Shown here: one piece after another, positions 1-11,223 of the stretch
How the letters are laid out: each line of letters opens with the position of its first letter
How positions within the stretch are numbered: position 1 is the stretch's first letter
Assembly (NCBI RefSeq): GCF_003363755.1
Contig: NZ_CP031396.1
Span: forward strand, 1 to 64,000
Length of the DNA: 64,000 nucleotides
Reading direction: 5' to 3'
Source: Pseudomonas protegens
GTDB taxonomy: Bacteria > Pseudomonadota > Gammaproteobacteria > Pseudomonadales > Pseudomonadaceae
Translations under genes and position numbers: made by a program
The notes under the pieces: generated by a model
The model's input: the letters and a program-made list of their open reading frames with translations, nothing else
Databases searched by the model: none
Told to the model about the DNA's origin: nothing

Positions 1-2437
<2,437 letters not shown>

Positions 2438-2478
2438 CGCGCACGGCCAGGTCCTATCTGACAAGGAGAGTTTGCCCC

Positions 2479-4156
2479 ATGACTCAGCAGAGCCCGCGAA
2501 CGGGCGCGAAGCAACCATTTCGACGTGATCATCCTCGGCTCCGGAATGTCCGGAACCCAGATGGGAGCCATCCTGGCCAAACAACAGTTTCGCGTGCTGA
2601 TCATCGAGGAGTCGTCGCACCCGCGGTTTACGATCGGCGAATCGTCGATCCCCGAGACGTCGCTCATGAACCGCATCATTGCTGATCGCTACGGCATTCC
2701 GGAGCTGGGCCACATCACGTCGTTCTACTCGACGCAACGTTACGTCTCGTCGAGCACGGGCATCAAGCGCAACTTCGGCTTCGTGTCCACAAGCCGGCCA
2801 GGAGCACGACCCGAAGGAGTTTACGCAGTGCGTCATTCCCGAGCTGCCGTGGGGGCCGGAGAGCCATTATTACCGGCAAGACGTCGACGCCTACCTGTTG
2901 CAAGCCGCCATTAAGTACGGCTGCAAGGTTCGCCAGAAGACCAGCGTGACCGAATACCACGCCGATAAAGACGGCGTCGCGGTGACCACCGCCGAGGGCG
3001 AACGGTTCACCGGCCGGTACATGATCGACTGCGGAGCCCGCGCGCGCCGCTCGCGACCAAGTTCAAGCTCCGCGAAGAGCCGTGTCGCTTCAAGACGCAC
3101 TCGCGCAGCCTCTAAGCATATGCTCGGGGTCAAGCCGTTCGACGACATCTTCAGGTCAAGGGGCAGCGCTGGCGCTGGCACGAGGGGACCTTGCACCACA
3201 CTCACAGGCGGCTGGCTCTGGGTGATTCCGTTCAACAACCACCCGCGGTCGACCAACAACCTGGTGAGCGTCGGCCTGCAGCTCGATCCGCGTGTCTACC
3301 CGAAAACGGACATCAGCGCGCAGCAAGAATTCGATGAGTTCCTCGCGCGGTTCCCGAGTATCGGAGCTCAGTTTCGGGACGCGCGTGCCGGTGCGCGATT
3401 GGGTCAAGACCGACCGCCTGCAGTTCTCGTCGAGCGCCTGCGTCGGCGACCGCTACTGCTGATGCTGCACGCGAACGGGTTCATCGACCCGTTTTCTCCC
3501 GGGGCTCGAGAACACCGGTGACCATCCACGCGCTTGCGGCGCGTCTCATCAAGGCGCTACGCGACGACGACTTCTCCCCGAGCGCTCGAGTACATCGAGC
3601 GCCTGCAGCAAAAGCTTTTGGACACAAGACGACTTTGTCAGTTGCTGCTACACGGCGTTCTCGGACTTTCGCCTATGGGACGCGTTCCACAGGCTGTGCG
3701 GTCGGCACAATCTCGGGCAGTTCCGGCTCGTGCAAGCCCACGCGAGGTTCCGCGCGTCGCGCGACGAGGGCGACCTCGATCACCTCGACAACGACCCCCG
3801 TACCTCGGGTACCTGTGCGCGGACATGGAGCAGTAACTACCAGTTGTTCACGACGCAAGGCCGAGGTCGAGGCCGTGAGCGCCGGGCGCAAGTCGCCGAG
3901 GAGGCCGCGGTGCGGATTCACGCCCTCATCGACGAACGCGACTTCGCCAAGCCGATGTTCGGCTTCGGGTACTGCATCACCGGGGACAAGCCGCAGCTCA
4001 ACAACTCGAAGTACAGCCTGCTGCCGGCGATGAAGCTGATGTATTGGACGCAGACCCGTGCGCCGGCAGAGGTGAAAAGTACTTCGACTACAACCCGATG
4101 TTCGCGCTGCTCAAGGCGTACGTCACAACCGCATCGGCTTGGTTCTGAAGAAGTAG
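2479..4156 (+). pseudogene. prnC: prnC, monodechloroaminopyrrolnitrin 3-halogenase; frameshifted as written
   Basis: PrnC is the second flavin-dependent halogenase of the pathway and chlorinates monodechloroaminopyrrolnitrin at position 3. The ATG at 2479 follows an AAGGAG ribosome binding site at 2463. An FAD-binding motif (GSGMSGTQMG) is readable near 2540, followed by HPRFTIGESSIPETSLMNRI near 2620, WGPESHYYRQDVDAYLLQAA near 2850-2905, WLWVIPFNNHPRSTNNLVSV near 3213-3270, and FGFGYCITGDKPQLNNSKYS near 3960-4015. These pieces occupy different frames. The stretch from 3100 to 3900 is the most broken. The frame that ends in LVLKK stops at TAG 4154-4156. The span fits the family length of about 560-570 residues. 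Confidence 0.9.
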
Positions 4157-4180
4157 TCGGCCGAGGACGACACAAAAGCG

Positions 4181-5261
4181 ATGAACAACATTCAACTGGA
4201 TCAAGCGAGCGTCAAGAAGCATTCCCGGGGGCGTACGACGCGACCACGCGCGTGGCCGCGAGCTGGTACGTCAATGCGCTCGCACGACCTCAAGGGCAAG
4301 CCGAAGGAGTTGACGCTCTTCGCCGTCCGTGCGTGGCGTGGCGCGGAGCGACGGGGCGGGCAGTGGTGATGGACCGCCACTGTTCGCACCTGGGCGCGAA
4401 CCTGGCTGACGGGCGGGTCAGGGACGGATGCATCCAATGCCCGTTTCACCACTGGCGGTACGACGAGCAGGGCAAGTGCGTTCACATCCCCGGCACAGCC
4501 AGGCGGTGTGCCGGCTGGAGCCCGTGCCGCGCGGGGCGCGCCCCGACGTTGGTCACCACCGAGCGATACGGCTACGTGTGGGTCTGGTACGGCTCCCCGC
4601 AGCCGCTGCACCGCTGCCCGAAATCGCCGCGGCCGACGTCGACAACGGCGACTTTATGCACCTGCACTTCGCGTTCGAGACGACGACGGCGGTCTTGCGG
4701 ATCGTCGAGAACTTCTACGATGCGCAGCACGCGACCCCGTGCACGCGCTCCCGATCTCGGCCTTCGAGCTCAAGCTTTTCGACGACTGGCGCCGGTGGCC
4801 GGAGGTTGAGTCGCTGGCCCGGGCGGGCGCATGGTTCGGTGCCGGATCGACTTCACCGTGAACCGCTACTTCGGCCCCCTCGGCATGCTGTCGCGCGCGC
4901 TCGGCCTGAACATGTCGCAGATGAACCTGCACTTCGATGGCTACCCCGGCGGGTGCGTCATGACTGTTGCCCTGGACGGAGACGTCAAATACAAGCTGCT
5001 CCAGTGTGTGACGCCGGTGAGCGACGGCAAGAACGTCATGCACATGCTCATCTCGATCAAGAAGGTGGGCGGCGCCCTGCGCCGTGCGACCGACTTCGTG
5101 CTGTTTGGGCTGCAGACCAGACAGGGCGCGGGTACGACGTCAAAATCTGGAACGGGATGAAGCCGGACGGCGGCGGTGCGTACAGCAAGTACGACAAGCT
5201 CGTGCTCAAGTACCGTGCGTTCTACCGGGGCTGGGTCGACCGCGTCGCGGGTGAGCGGTGA
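4181..5261 (+). pseudogene. prnD: prnD, aminopyrrolnitrin N-oxygenase (Rieske); frameshifted as written
   Basis: PrnD is the Rieske arylamine oxygenase that oxidises the amino group of aminopyrrolnitrin to the nitro group of pyrrolnitrin. It needs electrons from a flavin reductase. The Rieske cluster ligands are visible in one frame near 4380-4455: a C-x-H (HCSHLGANLADG) and a C-x2-H (CIQCPFHHW). The mononuclear-iron segment VENFYDAQHA follows near 4705-4735. The C-terminal half is readable from MNLHFDGYPGGCVMTVALDG (4921-4980) to WVDRVAGER before the TGA at 5259-5261. Frame changes occur near 4210-4300, 4495, 4610, 4740, 4850 and 5130. The gene starts 24 bases after the prnC stop, consistent with one prnABCD transcript. 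Confidence 0.9.
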
Positions 5262-5372
5262 TGCATGAGGCCGAGCCGGTATCGGCCGCGTCGCTCCGCC
5301 AGGCGCTCGCGAACCTGGCGAGCTGCGTCGCGGCACCCGCTTCGCGTCGGCGTCGCTCTTTCCGAGGTACTC

Positions 5373-6600
5373 ATGACCATCTGGCTGTTGCAACTCGTGC
5401 TGGTGATCGCGCTCTGCAATGTCTGCGGCCGCATTGCCGAACGCCTCGGCCAGTGCGCGGTCGTCGGCGAGATCGCGGCCGGTCTGCTGTTGGGACCTTC
5501 GCTGTTCGGCGTGATCGCACCGAGTTTCTACGACCTGTTGTTCGGCCCACGTACGCTGTCAGCCATGGCGCAAGTCGGCGAAGTCGGCCTGATACTGCTG
5601 ATGTTTCAGATCGGTCTGCATATGGAGTTGAGCGAGACGCTGCGCGCAGGGGCTGGCGCATACCTGTCGCGATCGCGGCGTGCGGGCTCATCGCGCCGGC
5701 GCGATCGGCATGATCGTCGCCATCGTCTCGAAAGATACGCTTGCCAGCGACGTGCCGGCGCTGCCCACATACTCTTCTGCGGTGTTGCGCTTGCGGTATC
5801 AGCGGTACCGGTGATGGCGCGCATCATCGACGACCTGGCGCTCAGCGCCATGGTGGGCGCGCGGCACGCAATGTCTGCCGCGATGCTGACGGATGCGCTC
5901 GGATGGATGCTGCTTGCAACGATTGCCTCGCTCTCGAGCGGCCCTGGCTGGGCATTTGCGCGCCTGCTCGTCAGCCTGCTCGTGTATCTGGTGCTGTGCG
6001 CGCTCCTGGTGCGCTTCGTGGTTCGACCGGCGCTTGCGCGCTCGCATTGACTGCGCATGCGGCGCGCGACCGCTTGGCGTTTTGCTTTGCTTCGTAATAG
6101 CGTCGGCACTCGCGACGTCGCTGATCGGATTCCATAGCGCATTTGGCGCACTTGCGGCGGCGCTGCGCTGCGGCGCATGCCGGCGTCGCGAAGGAGTGGC
6201 GCGACAACGTCGAAGGCTTCGTCAAGCTTGTGCTGATGCGGTGTTTTTCGCCTATGCGGGGCTGCATGCCTCGGTCGGCACGATCGATGACGCGGCATCC
6301 TGGATGTGGTTCGGTGTATTCCTCGCGGGCGGATTCATCGGCAAGTTCGGCGGCAGCTATCTGGGCGCGCGTGCCACCGGGCTTGTGCCACACGATGCGA
6401 TGCTGGTGAGCTCGTTGATGAATACGCGCGGCTTGATGGAGCTAATCGTCCTGTCGATCGGTCTGCAGATGCAGATCCTTCCACCAAAGGTCTACACGAT
6501 CCTCGTGGTGTTCGCGCTGGTGACGACGGCGCTTACCGCTCCGCTGATTCGATTCACGCTGCGCGTGCAATCGCGCGCAATGAGCCAACAGGCCATCTGA
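5373..6600 (+). pseudogene. CPA2-type cation/proton antiporter; frameshifted as written
   Basis: This gene encodes a polytopic membrane protein of the KefB/NapA (CPA2) sodium or potassium/proton antiporter family. The N-terminal part reads cleanly from ATG 5373: WLLQLVLVIALCNVCGRIAE, then GQCAVVGEIAAGLLLGPSLF and QVGEVGLILLMFQIGLHMEL, which is typical of the first helices. The frame breaks near 5650 and 5735, and again between 6045 and 6240. The C-terminal part is clean again from about 6240 to the TGA at 6598-6600. At full frame it would be about 410 residues. It lies between prnD and the prnF reductase, on the same strand and with the same error pattern, so it appears to belong to the cluster. 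A role in tolerance to the antibiotic or in proton homeostasis is only inference. A start at 5265 is possible but less natural. Confidence 0.72.
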
Positions 6601-6624
6601 GCCAGCTTGAGGGGAGAGATCACC

Positions 6625-7144
6625 ATGAATGCTGCCACCGAAACCAAGGCTCAGGATTTGCTCGATGCCGAGGGCTGCGATGTTCGCGATGTCCGCGAGC
6701 TGCGCAACTTGCTGGGGCAGTTTGCTACCGGTGTGACCGTGATCACCACGCGCACCGCTGAGGGCCGCAACGTCGGTGTGACAGCCAACTCGTTCTCCTC
6801 ACTCTCGCTATCGCCGGCGCTGGTGCTCTGGAGCCTGGCACGCACCGCACCGAGCCTGAAGTTTTTTTGCTCGCGAGTCACTTCGCCATCAATGTGCTGG
6901 GCGCGCACCAGCACACTTGTCGGAGCAGTTCGCACGGGCAGCCGCTGACAAGTTCGCCGGTGTAGCTCATTCCTATGGCAAGGCGGGATCCCCGGTGCTG
7001 GACGATGTGGTGGCAGTGCTGGTGTGCCGTAACGTCACCCAGTACGAGGGCGGTGATCACCTGATCTTCATTGGCGAGATCGAACAATACCGATACAGCG
7101 GCGCAGAACCGCTGGTCTTCCATGCAGGCCAGTACCGGGTTTAG
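6625..7144 (+). pseudogene. prnF: prnF-like flavin reductase partner of PrnD; frameshifted as written
   Basis: This is a flavin-reductase-domain (FMN-binding split barrel) protein of the type that supplies reduced flavin to two-component oxygenases. In P. fluorescens a reductase called PrnF, encoded close to prnABCD, supports PrnD. Readable pieces are [15 protein letters not shown] near 6705-6755, [20 protein letters not shown] near 6790-6850, [10 protein letters not shown] near 6880-6910, and the C-terminal half ending in HAGQYRV at 7144. Two breaks remove the frame: a run of seven T near 6860, and a base near 6915. A GGGGAG ribosome binding site precedes ATG 6625. At full frame it is about 173 residues. 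This is the last gene of the prn region. Confidence 0.78.
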
Positions 7145-7273
7145 GGAGCAATGAAACAGAAAGTGCACTCAAGCTCGAATAGCCCGGTTTGTGTGATCCT
7201 TTGGCGGTGGGTGGCACTGATCTGCGTCCGGATTGCGTAGTGCCACAGTTCATCTTGGGCAACTTCCCAGCGC
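7145..7273. other. Junction between prn region and amine cluster, with inverted repeat
   Basis: A short non-coding stretch separates the + strand prnF from the convergent - strand SDR. It holds an inverted repeat with perfect 8-bp arms, GTGGCACT at 7211-7218 and AGTGCCAC at 7239-7246, around a 20-base loop. The hairpin could end transcription from either side or mark the edge of an inserted segment. It has no T-run, so it is not a classical intrinsic terminator. Confidence 0.4.
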
Positions 7274-8035
7274 CTACAACTGGCTGTTTTCCGGGAGCAG
7301 GGCACCGCCGTCCACTATCAGGGTCTGGCCGGTGATGTAGCCGGCCTGTGGTGAGGCCAGGAACAGCATGGCGTAGGCAATGTCCTCAGGCGTTCCCAGG
7401 CGCCCGAGGGGAATGCCCCTGGACAGGGTCGCGGCGTCGCCGAGGTTGTCCATGGCTTGGGTGGCGATAAGCCCCGGCTCGACGCCGTTGACGGTGATTC
7501 CATACTCCGCCAGTTCCAGTGCCGCAGCGCGAATGAAGCCATTGACCCCTGCCTTGGACGCCGCGTAGTGGGCCAGTCCGGGAATTGCCGTGCGTGGGCC
7601 GGTCACCGATGAGGTGACGACGATCCGCGGTGCTCGGGCCCGGCGTAGCGCCGGCAAGGCTGCCTGGGTCAGCCAGAAGCAGCTTTTCAGATTCACCGCC
7701 AAGGTGCTGTCGAGGGTCTGCTCCTCAAGCTCGGCCAGCTTCTGCATCGGAAAGATCCCGGCGTTGTGCAGCAGCAGGTCCAGGCCGCCAAAGGCGTCCA
7801 GGGTCGCCGCTACCGCCTGTTCGGCGGCTGCCCGGGTGCCGAGGTCCAGGGTCAGCAGCTCCGCTGTTCCGCCGGCCTGACGAATCAGGCGTTGGGTTTC
7901 GGCGCCTGACGCAGCGCTGCGGGTGGCCAGCATGACCTTGGCGCCCCCGGCGGCGAACACCTGAGCGATCGCCCGGCCAATACCCTGGCCCGAGCCGGTA
8001 ACCAGGGCGATGCGCCCGCGGTCATCCTGGCTCAT
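7274..8035 (-). CDS. SDR family oxidoreductase (3-oxoacyl-ACP reductase-like)
   Basis: A 253-residue classical short-chain dehydrogenase. The cofactor motif TGSGQGIG lies near residue 15, the NAG motif (LLHNAG) near 90, and the YxxxK catalytic pair (HYAASKAG) near 155. The C-terminus has the usual TGQTLIVDGG. The ATG at 8035 overlaps the stop of the upstream aminotransferase (ATGA), so the two are translationally coupled, and this start is preferred to longer in-frame ones. It is the last gene of a - strand run (aminotransferase, LuxR, MoaF, aminotransferase, SDR). It probably oxidises or reduces a carbonyl or alcohol intermediate; the substrate is unknown. Confidence 0.85.
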   Translation of the reverse strand: MSQDDRGRIALVTGSGQGIGRAIAQVFAAGGAKVMLATRSAASGAETQRLIRQAGGTAELLTLDLGTRAAAEQAVAATLDAFGGLDLLLHNAGIFPMQKLAELEEQTLDSTLAVNLKSCFWLTQAALPALRRARAPRIVVTSSVTGPRTAIPGLAHYAASKAGVNGFIRAAALELAEYGITVNGVEPGLIATQAMDNLGDAATLSRGIPLGRLGTPEDIAYAMLFLASPQAGYITGQTLIVDGGALLPENSQL

Positions 8036-9414
8036 GGCTGGGCTCCTGGCAGGACCTGGGCCAGGCACTGGTCCAGCAGCCGATTGTGCAGGTCGACCTG
8101 CGCCTCGCGGGTGGCCGGACACACCAGGGCCATGTTGTGGAATGGGGTCAACAGCACCCCGCGATTGAGCAGGTACAGGTGCAGGTACGCCTCGATCAGA
8201 GCGTGGCGGGCGTGGTGGGCTTCGCCACCGTTACGCGGGGCCTGCTGCATGAACAGGTATTCGACCCGGGCACCGATGCGGGTCACATGCCAGGGCAAGC
8301 CGTGCTTGCCGATGATGCTGTCGACGCCCGCTCGCAGGTGCTCCGCGAGCAGGAACATGCGTGCGTAGTTTTCATCGTTCATCACTTCGCTGAAGGTGGC
8401 GCGCATGGCGGCCATTTGCAGGGCGTTGCCGGCCAGGGTTCCACCGAAGCCGAAGTGGTTGATCGCCTGGCCCGGCTGGAAATGCGGCAGTACCCGCCAG
8501 ATCCGTTCGGCCATGGCCTGGCTGCAGCCCCAGACGGCCGTGGGAATGCCCCCGGCGATGGATTTTCCCAGGACGAAGAAGTCCGGCTGCAAGCCCTGTT
8601 CGCCGCAATAGCCCCCCGGTCCACAGGACAGGGTATGGGTTTCGTCAATGATCAGCGGTACGTCATAGCACTGGGTCAACTGCCGCAAGCCGTCATGGAA
8701 GCCCGGGGCCGGAGGCACCATGCCGACGTTGGTCATGAAGGGTTCGGTCAGCACCGCGGCCACGTCGCCATGGGCCAGCGCCGCCTCCAGGGCCGGCAGG
8801 TCGTTGAACTCCACCAGTCGGGTGGTGGAGGCGTGCTGCAAGCCGTTGGCGTGCACGCCGTCTCGGGGAATCATCTGCCCCTGGGCGTCGAATTCCACCT
8901 GGGATTCGTCGACGCTGCCGTGGTAGTTGCAGTTGAACACCAGGACCTTCTGCCGTCCGGTGATCATCCGGCACAGGCGCAGGACAAAGCGGTTGGCATC
9001 GGTGGCTGAAGTGGTGACCTGCCAATAGGGCAGACCAAAACGCCGGCTCAGCTCCTTGCCAACCCACAGGCTGTCGGCGGTGGGCAGCATCAGCGTCGAG
9101 CCATGCAGCGCCTGTTCGGCAATGGCTGCGGCTACCGCCGGCTGGGCATGGCCGAACATGGCGCCGGTGTCGCCCAGGGCAAAGTCCACGTACTCGCGGC
9201 CGTCGCAATCGGTGAGGGTCGCACCATGGGCATCCGCCACCATGATCGGGTAGGCGCCGGGCCATTGCTGCATCCAGTGCAACGGCGCGCCGTACAGCCA
9301 GTGCTTGAGGTTTTCCTGATAGAAGGCGCCGGAGCGCGGGTGTTGCTCGACAAACAGCTGCAGTTCGGACTGATAGCAGCTGGCGACGCGTTGCAGATCA
9401 AGGCCCAGAGTCAT
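8032..9414 (-). CDS. Class III pyridoxal-phosphate aminotransferase (glutamate-1-semialdehyde aminomutase-like)
   Basis: A 460-residue fold-type I PLP enzyme of class III. The glycine-rich SATDANRFVLRL segment follows the N-terminal domain, then EPFMTNVGM, IIDETHT (the aspartate that contacts the PLP ring nitrogen), and FVLGKSIAGGIPTAVWG with the Schiff-base lysine. The SATDAN and DETHT variants resemble glutamate-1-semialdehyde 2,1-aminomutase and related transaminases rather than ornithine transaminases. The ATG at 9414 has an AGGAT ribosome binding site; the longer open frame upstream has no supported start. It lies 61 bases downstream of moaF and overlaps the SDR stop-start. Substrate unknown; an amine or omega-amino acid is likely from context. 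Confidence 0.85.
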   Translation of the reverse strand: MTLGLDLQRVASCYQSELQLFVEQHPRSGAFYQENLKHWLYGAPLHWMQQWPGAYPIMVADAHGATLTDCDGREYVDFALGDTGAMFGHAQPAVAAAIAEQALHGSTLMLPTADSLWVGKELSRRFGLPYWQVTTSATDANRFVLRLCRMITGRQKVLVFNCNYHGSVDESQVEFDAQGQMIPRDGVHANGLQHASTTRLVEFNDLPALEAALAHGDVAAVLTEPFMTNVGMVPPAPGFHDGLRQLTQCYDVPLIIDETHTLSCGPGGYCGEQGLQPDFFVLGKSIAGGIPTAVWGCSQAMAERIWRVLPHFQPGQAINHFGFGGTLAGNALQMAAMRATFSEVMNDENYARMFLLAEHLRAGVDSIIGKHGLPWHVTRIGARVEYLFMQQAPRNGGEAHHARHALIEAYLHLYLLNRGVLLTPFHNMALVCPATREAQVDLHNRLLDQCLAQVLPGAQP

Positions 9415-9475
9415 GGAAGTATCCTGTGAAAAGCGCTGCCGGCTGGCGCTCGGACAAGCCTGCAGCGGTGTGGAA

Positions 9476-10291
9476 TCAGGGGTGCAGGGTTCGGTTGAGG
9501 ACCTGGGCCAGGGCGCCCACCGGGAAGTTGGCGGCATGGCTGAAGTCTGCACCCTGGTAGCCGAATATCTTGCCGTCGCTACGCCCGGCCTTGAGGTCGA
9601 TCAGCACCAGGCCCAGGGTCGGGACGATCTTCTCGCGCCAGACAAACAGGTACAGCTGCTCGGCGATCTTGTAGTAGTGACAGCGGTCGGTGTCCGCCAG
9701 GCCTTGCTCGACACCCCTGAGGCACTGCCAGCTATAGAAGTTGGCATTCAGGTAGATGTGCTCGTAGGCCTCGCTGGCGCTGTAGACATACTGGTTGCGC
9801 AGGCCGATCAGTTCGGCGGTGGGCGCATGTCGCGCAGTCTCGGCCGTGGGCAAGGCATCGATTGCACCGTGGAGGAACTGCGCCTTGACCGAGGTCAGCT
9901 CGCCGCCGGCCAGCGCCCGGCTGAACAGGTCGACGCCGCATTCGGCCTGGCTCGGCATCTGGCCGATCACGGCGGTGAAGCACTGGCGCTCAAGATCGAG
10001 AATCAGGCTCACCGAATGGGGCTGGCCTTGCTCCCGCTTGAGGAAGTCCACCAGGTAGATACCGGGGCGTATCGAGGTGGCGCGATAGGGCAGGTCGTCA
10101 CTGGCGCTCTGGCCGAGGCTGTTCCAGCGCAGCGTGTCGAGCGCGAAGTGGTGTTCGATCTGCCAGCCGTTGTCGAAGTGCAGGGTCAAGGTGCGACCGG
10201 ACAGATCATCCACCCCCGCAAGGATGTGATTGTCGTCTGCAAAACCGTCCGCCAGGGCGCCGACGGTGATCCACTCAGGTTGCTGATTCAT
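9476..10291 (-). CDS. MoaF-family protein (monoamine-regulon type)
   Basis: A 271-residue protein made of two similar beta-rich halves (GRTLTLHFDNGWQIEHHFA near residue 35 and a related block after residue 160), typical of MoaF proteins. The family was named from the monoamine regulon of Klebsiella. It is not part of molybdenum-cofactor synthesis despite the name, and its biochemical role is not settled. There is no signal peptide or membrane segment. An AAGGAGA site lies 5' of the flanking region, but the ATG at 10291 itself has only a weak site. It sits between a LuxR regulator and an aminotransferase on the - strand, which supports a link to amine catabolism. Confidence 0.75.
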   Translation of the reverse strand: MNQQPEWITVGALADGFADDNHILAGVDDLSGRTLTLHFDNGWQIEHHFALDTLRWNSLGQSASDDLPYRATSIRPGIYLVDFLKREQGQPHSVSLILDLERQCFTAVIGQMPSQAECGVDLFSRALAGGELTSVKAQFLHGAIDALPTAETARHAPTAELIGLRNQYVYSASEAYEHIYLNANFYSWQCLRGVEQGLADTDRCHYYKIAEQLYLFVWREKIVPTLGLVLIDLKAGRSDGKIFGYQGADFSHAANFPVGALAQVLNRTLHP

Positions 10292-10380
10292 GGCAAGGCT
10301 CTTGTCCAGGAAAGGAGAACCCCATGTTCTGCCTGGGCGCCGCTGCTGCCCATCAACCAGATGGTTGAGCCGGTGGTCCG

Positions 10381-11055
10381 TTACAAGAACAGCGTGCTCA
10401 CCAGCTCCGTGCGATTGCCGACCCCGACCTTGCGAAACAGGTTGATCAGGTGGGTCTTGACCGTGGGCAGCCCCAGGTCCAGGCGCCTGGCGATGCTCTT
10501 GTTGTCGGCACCATCGCGCAGCAGCCAGGCGATCTCCCGTTCCCTGGGAGTGAGGTTGGCCAGACGTTCGTCGACCTGGGAATAGGGCGCCAGGGCAGCG
10601 ATTTCCAGCAGGCCCTGCAAGGCATGCAGGGTGCCCAGTTCGTCGACGCTGAAATGCCCCAGGGCCTTGTCCCGCAGCAGCGACAGGCCGGCGATGGGGC
10701 GTTCACCGTCACAGGCGAGAATCTCCACCACATCCAGTACCCCGTGGCGTTGCAGGAATCCCTGGTAGACCTCGGTTGAATGACGGCCCTGCTGGGCCAT
10801 GCCCATGTGCAGCGACAGCACCGGGCGCCCGGCGGCGGCACAGTTGCGTGGCTGCAACGGGTCGTAGTGGCGGTAGCGTTGCAAATAGGCCTGGTGCATC
10901 TGCTCGGGCATGCGGTACAGCGAGAAGTCCCGGGCCTGCAGGTTCGGATCGATGCGGTAGAAAGCGCAGAGGGTGGCGGGTACTACTCGGGTAAAGGCGG
11001 CGATGCAGCGTTGCCCCAGCTCATGGGCCCCGGGCAAGGAAGTGGGCGCAATCAT
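10381..11055 (-). CDS. LuxR-type transcriptional regulator in the aminotransferase operon
   Basis: A 224-residue regulator with a C-terminal LuxR/GerE helix-turn-helix: LTPREREIAWLL near residue 168, then NKSIARRLDLGLPTVKTHL, and NRTELVSTLFL at the end. The N-terminal 150 residues form an uncharacterised sensor domain with no receiver aspartate, so it is probably a ligand-responsive solo regulator. No luxI-like synthase is in the window. It lies between the downstream moaF and the upstream aminotransferase, and may control this - strand run or the divergent aldehyde dehydrogenase. Confidence 0.83.
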   Translation of the reverse strand: MIAPTSLPGAHELGQRCIAAFTRVVPATLCAFYRIDPNLQARDFSLYRMPEQMHQAYLQRYRHYDPLQPRNCAAAGRPVLSLHMGMAQQGRHSTEVYQGFLQRHGVLDVVEILACDGERPIAGLSLLRDKALGHFSVDELGTLHALQGLLEIAALAPYSQVDERLANLTPREREIAWLLRDGADNKSIARRLDLGLPTVKTHLINLFRKVGVGNRTELVSTLFL

Positions 11056-11182
11056 CGGATAGCTCCTGGCTGCCGGCTGGGCAGTGGCTCGGGTGGTTGG
11101 GGGTTGCGACGGGTGGCGCGGTCCGTGTCAGGGCGAGCGAAAACCACGAGCGGGGCGCCTGGCAAGCAGGGATGCAGCGCAG

Positions 11183-11211
11183 GCTGCGGTCGCTGTTTGA
11201 TTGACCGCAGC
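11183..11211 (-). terminator. Hairpin after class III aminotransferase
   Basis: Perfect 9-bp arms, GCTGCGGTC at 11183-11191 and GACCGCAGC at 11203-11211, enclose an 11-base loop. The hairpin lies 13 bases beyond the aminotransferase stop on the - strand. No T-run follows, so it may be a leaky terminator or an mRNA-stabilising stem between the aminotransferase and the LuxR gene. Confidence 0.45.
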
Positions 11212-11223
11212 CGGTTGCAACGA

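Noticed and set aside
5265..6050. Antiporter start at ATG 5265 within reach of the prnD stop
   Set aside because: The first 36 codons are Arg-rich and unlike a membrane protein start; ATG 5373 begins directly with the first helix and has a GAGGT site nearby.
8084..9429. Long + strand open frames (up to 307 residues) across the aminotransferase
   Set aside because: They are antisense to a class III aminotransferase with intact PLP motifs, and are a by-product of GC-rich codon bias.
10381..11055. Quorum-sensing LuxR with a nearby acyl-homoserine-lactone synthase
   Set aside because: No LuxI-like gene is present in the window and the N-terminal domain does not show the autoinducer-binding pattern; kept as a solo LuxR-type regulator.
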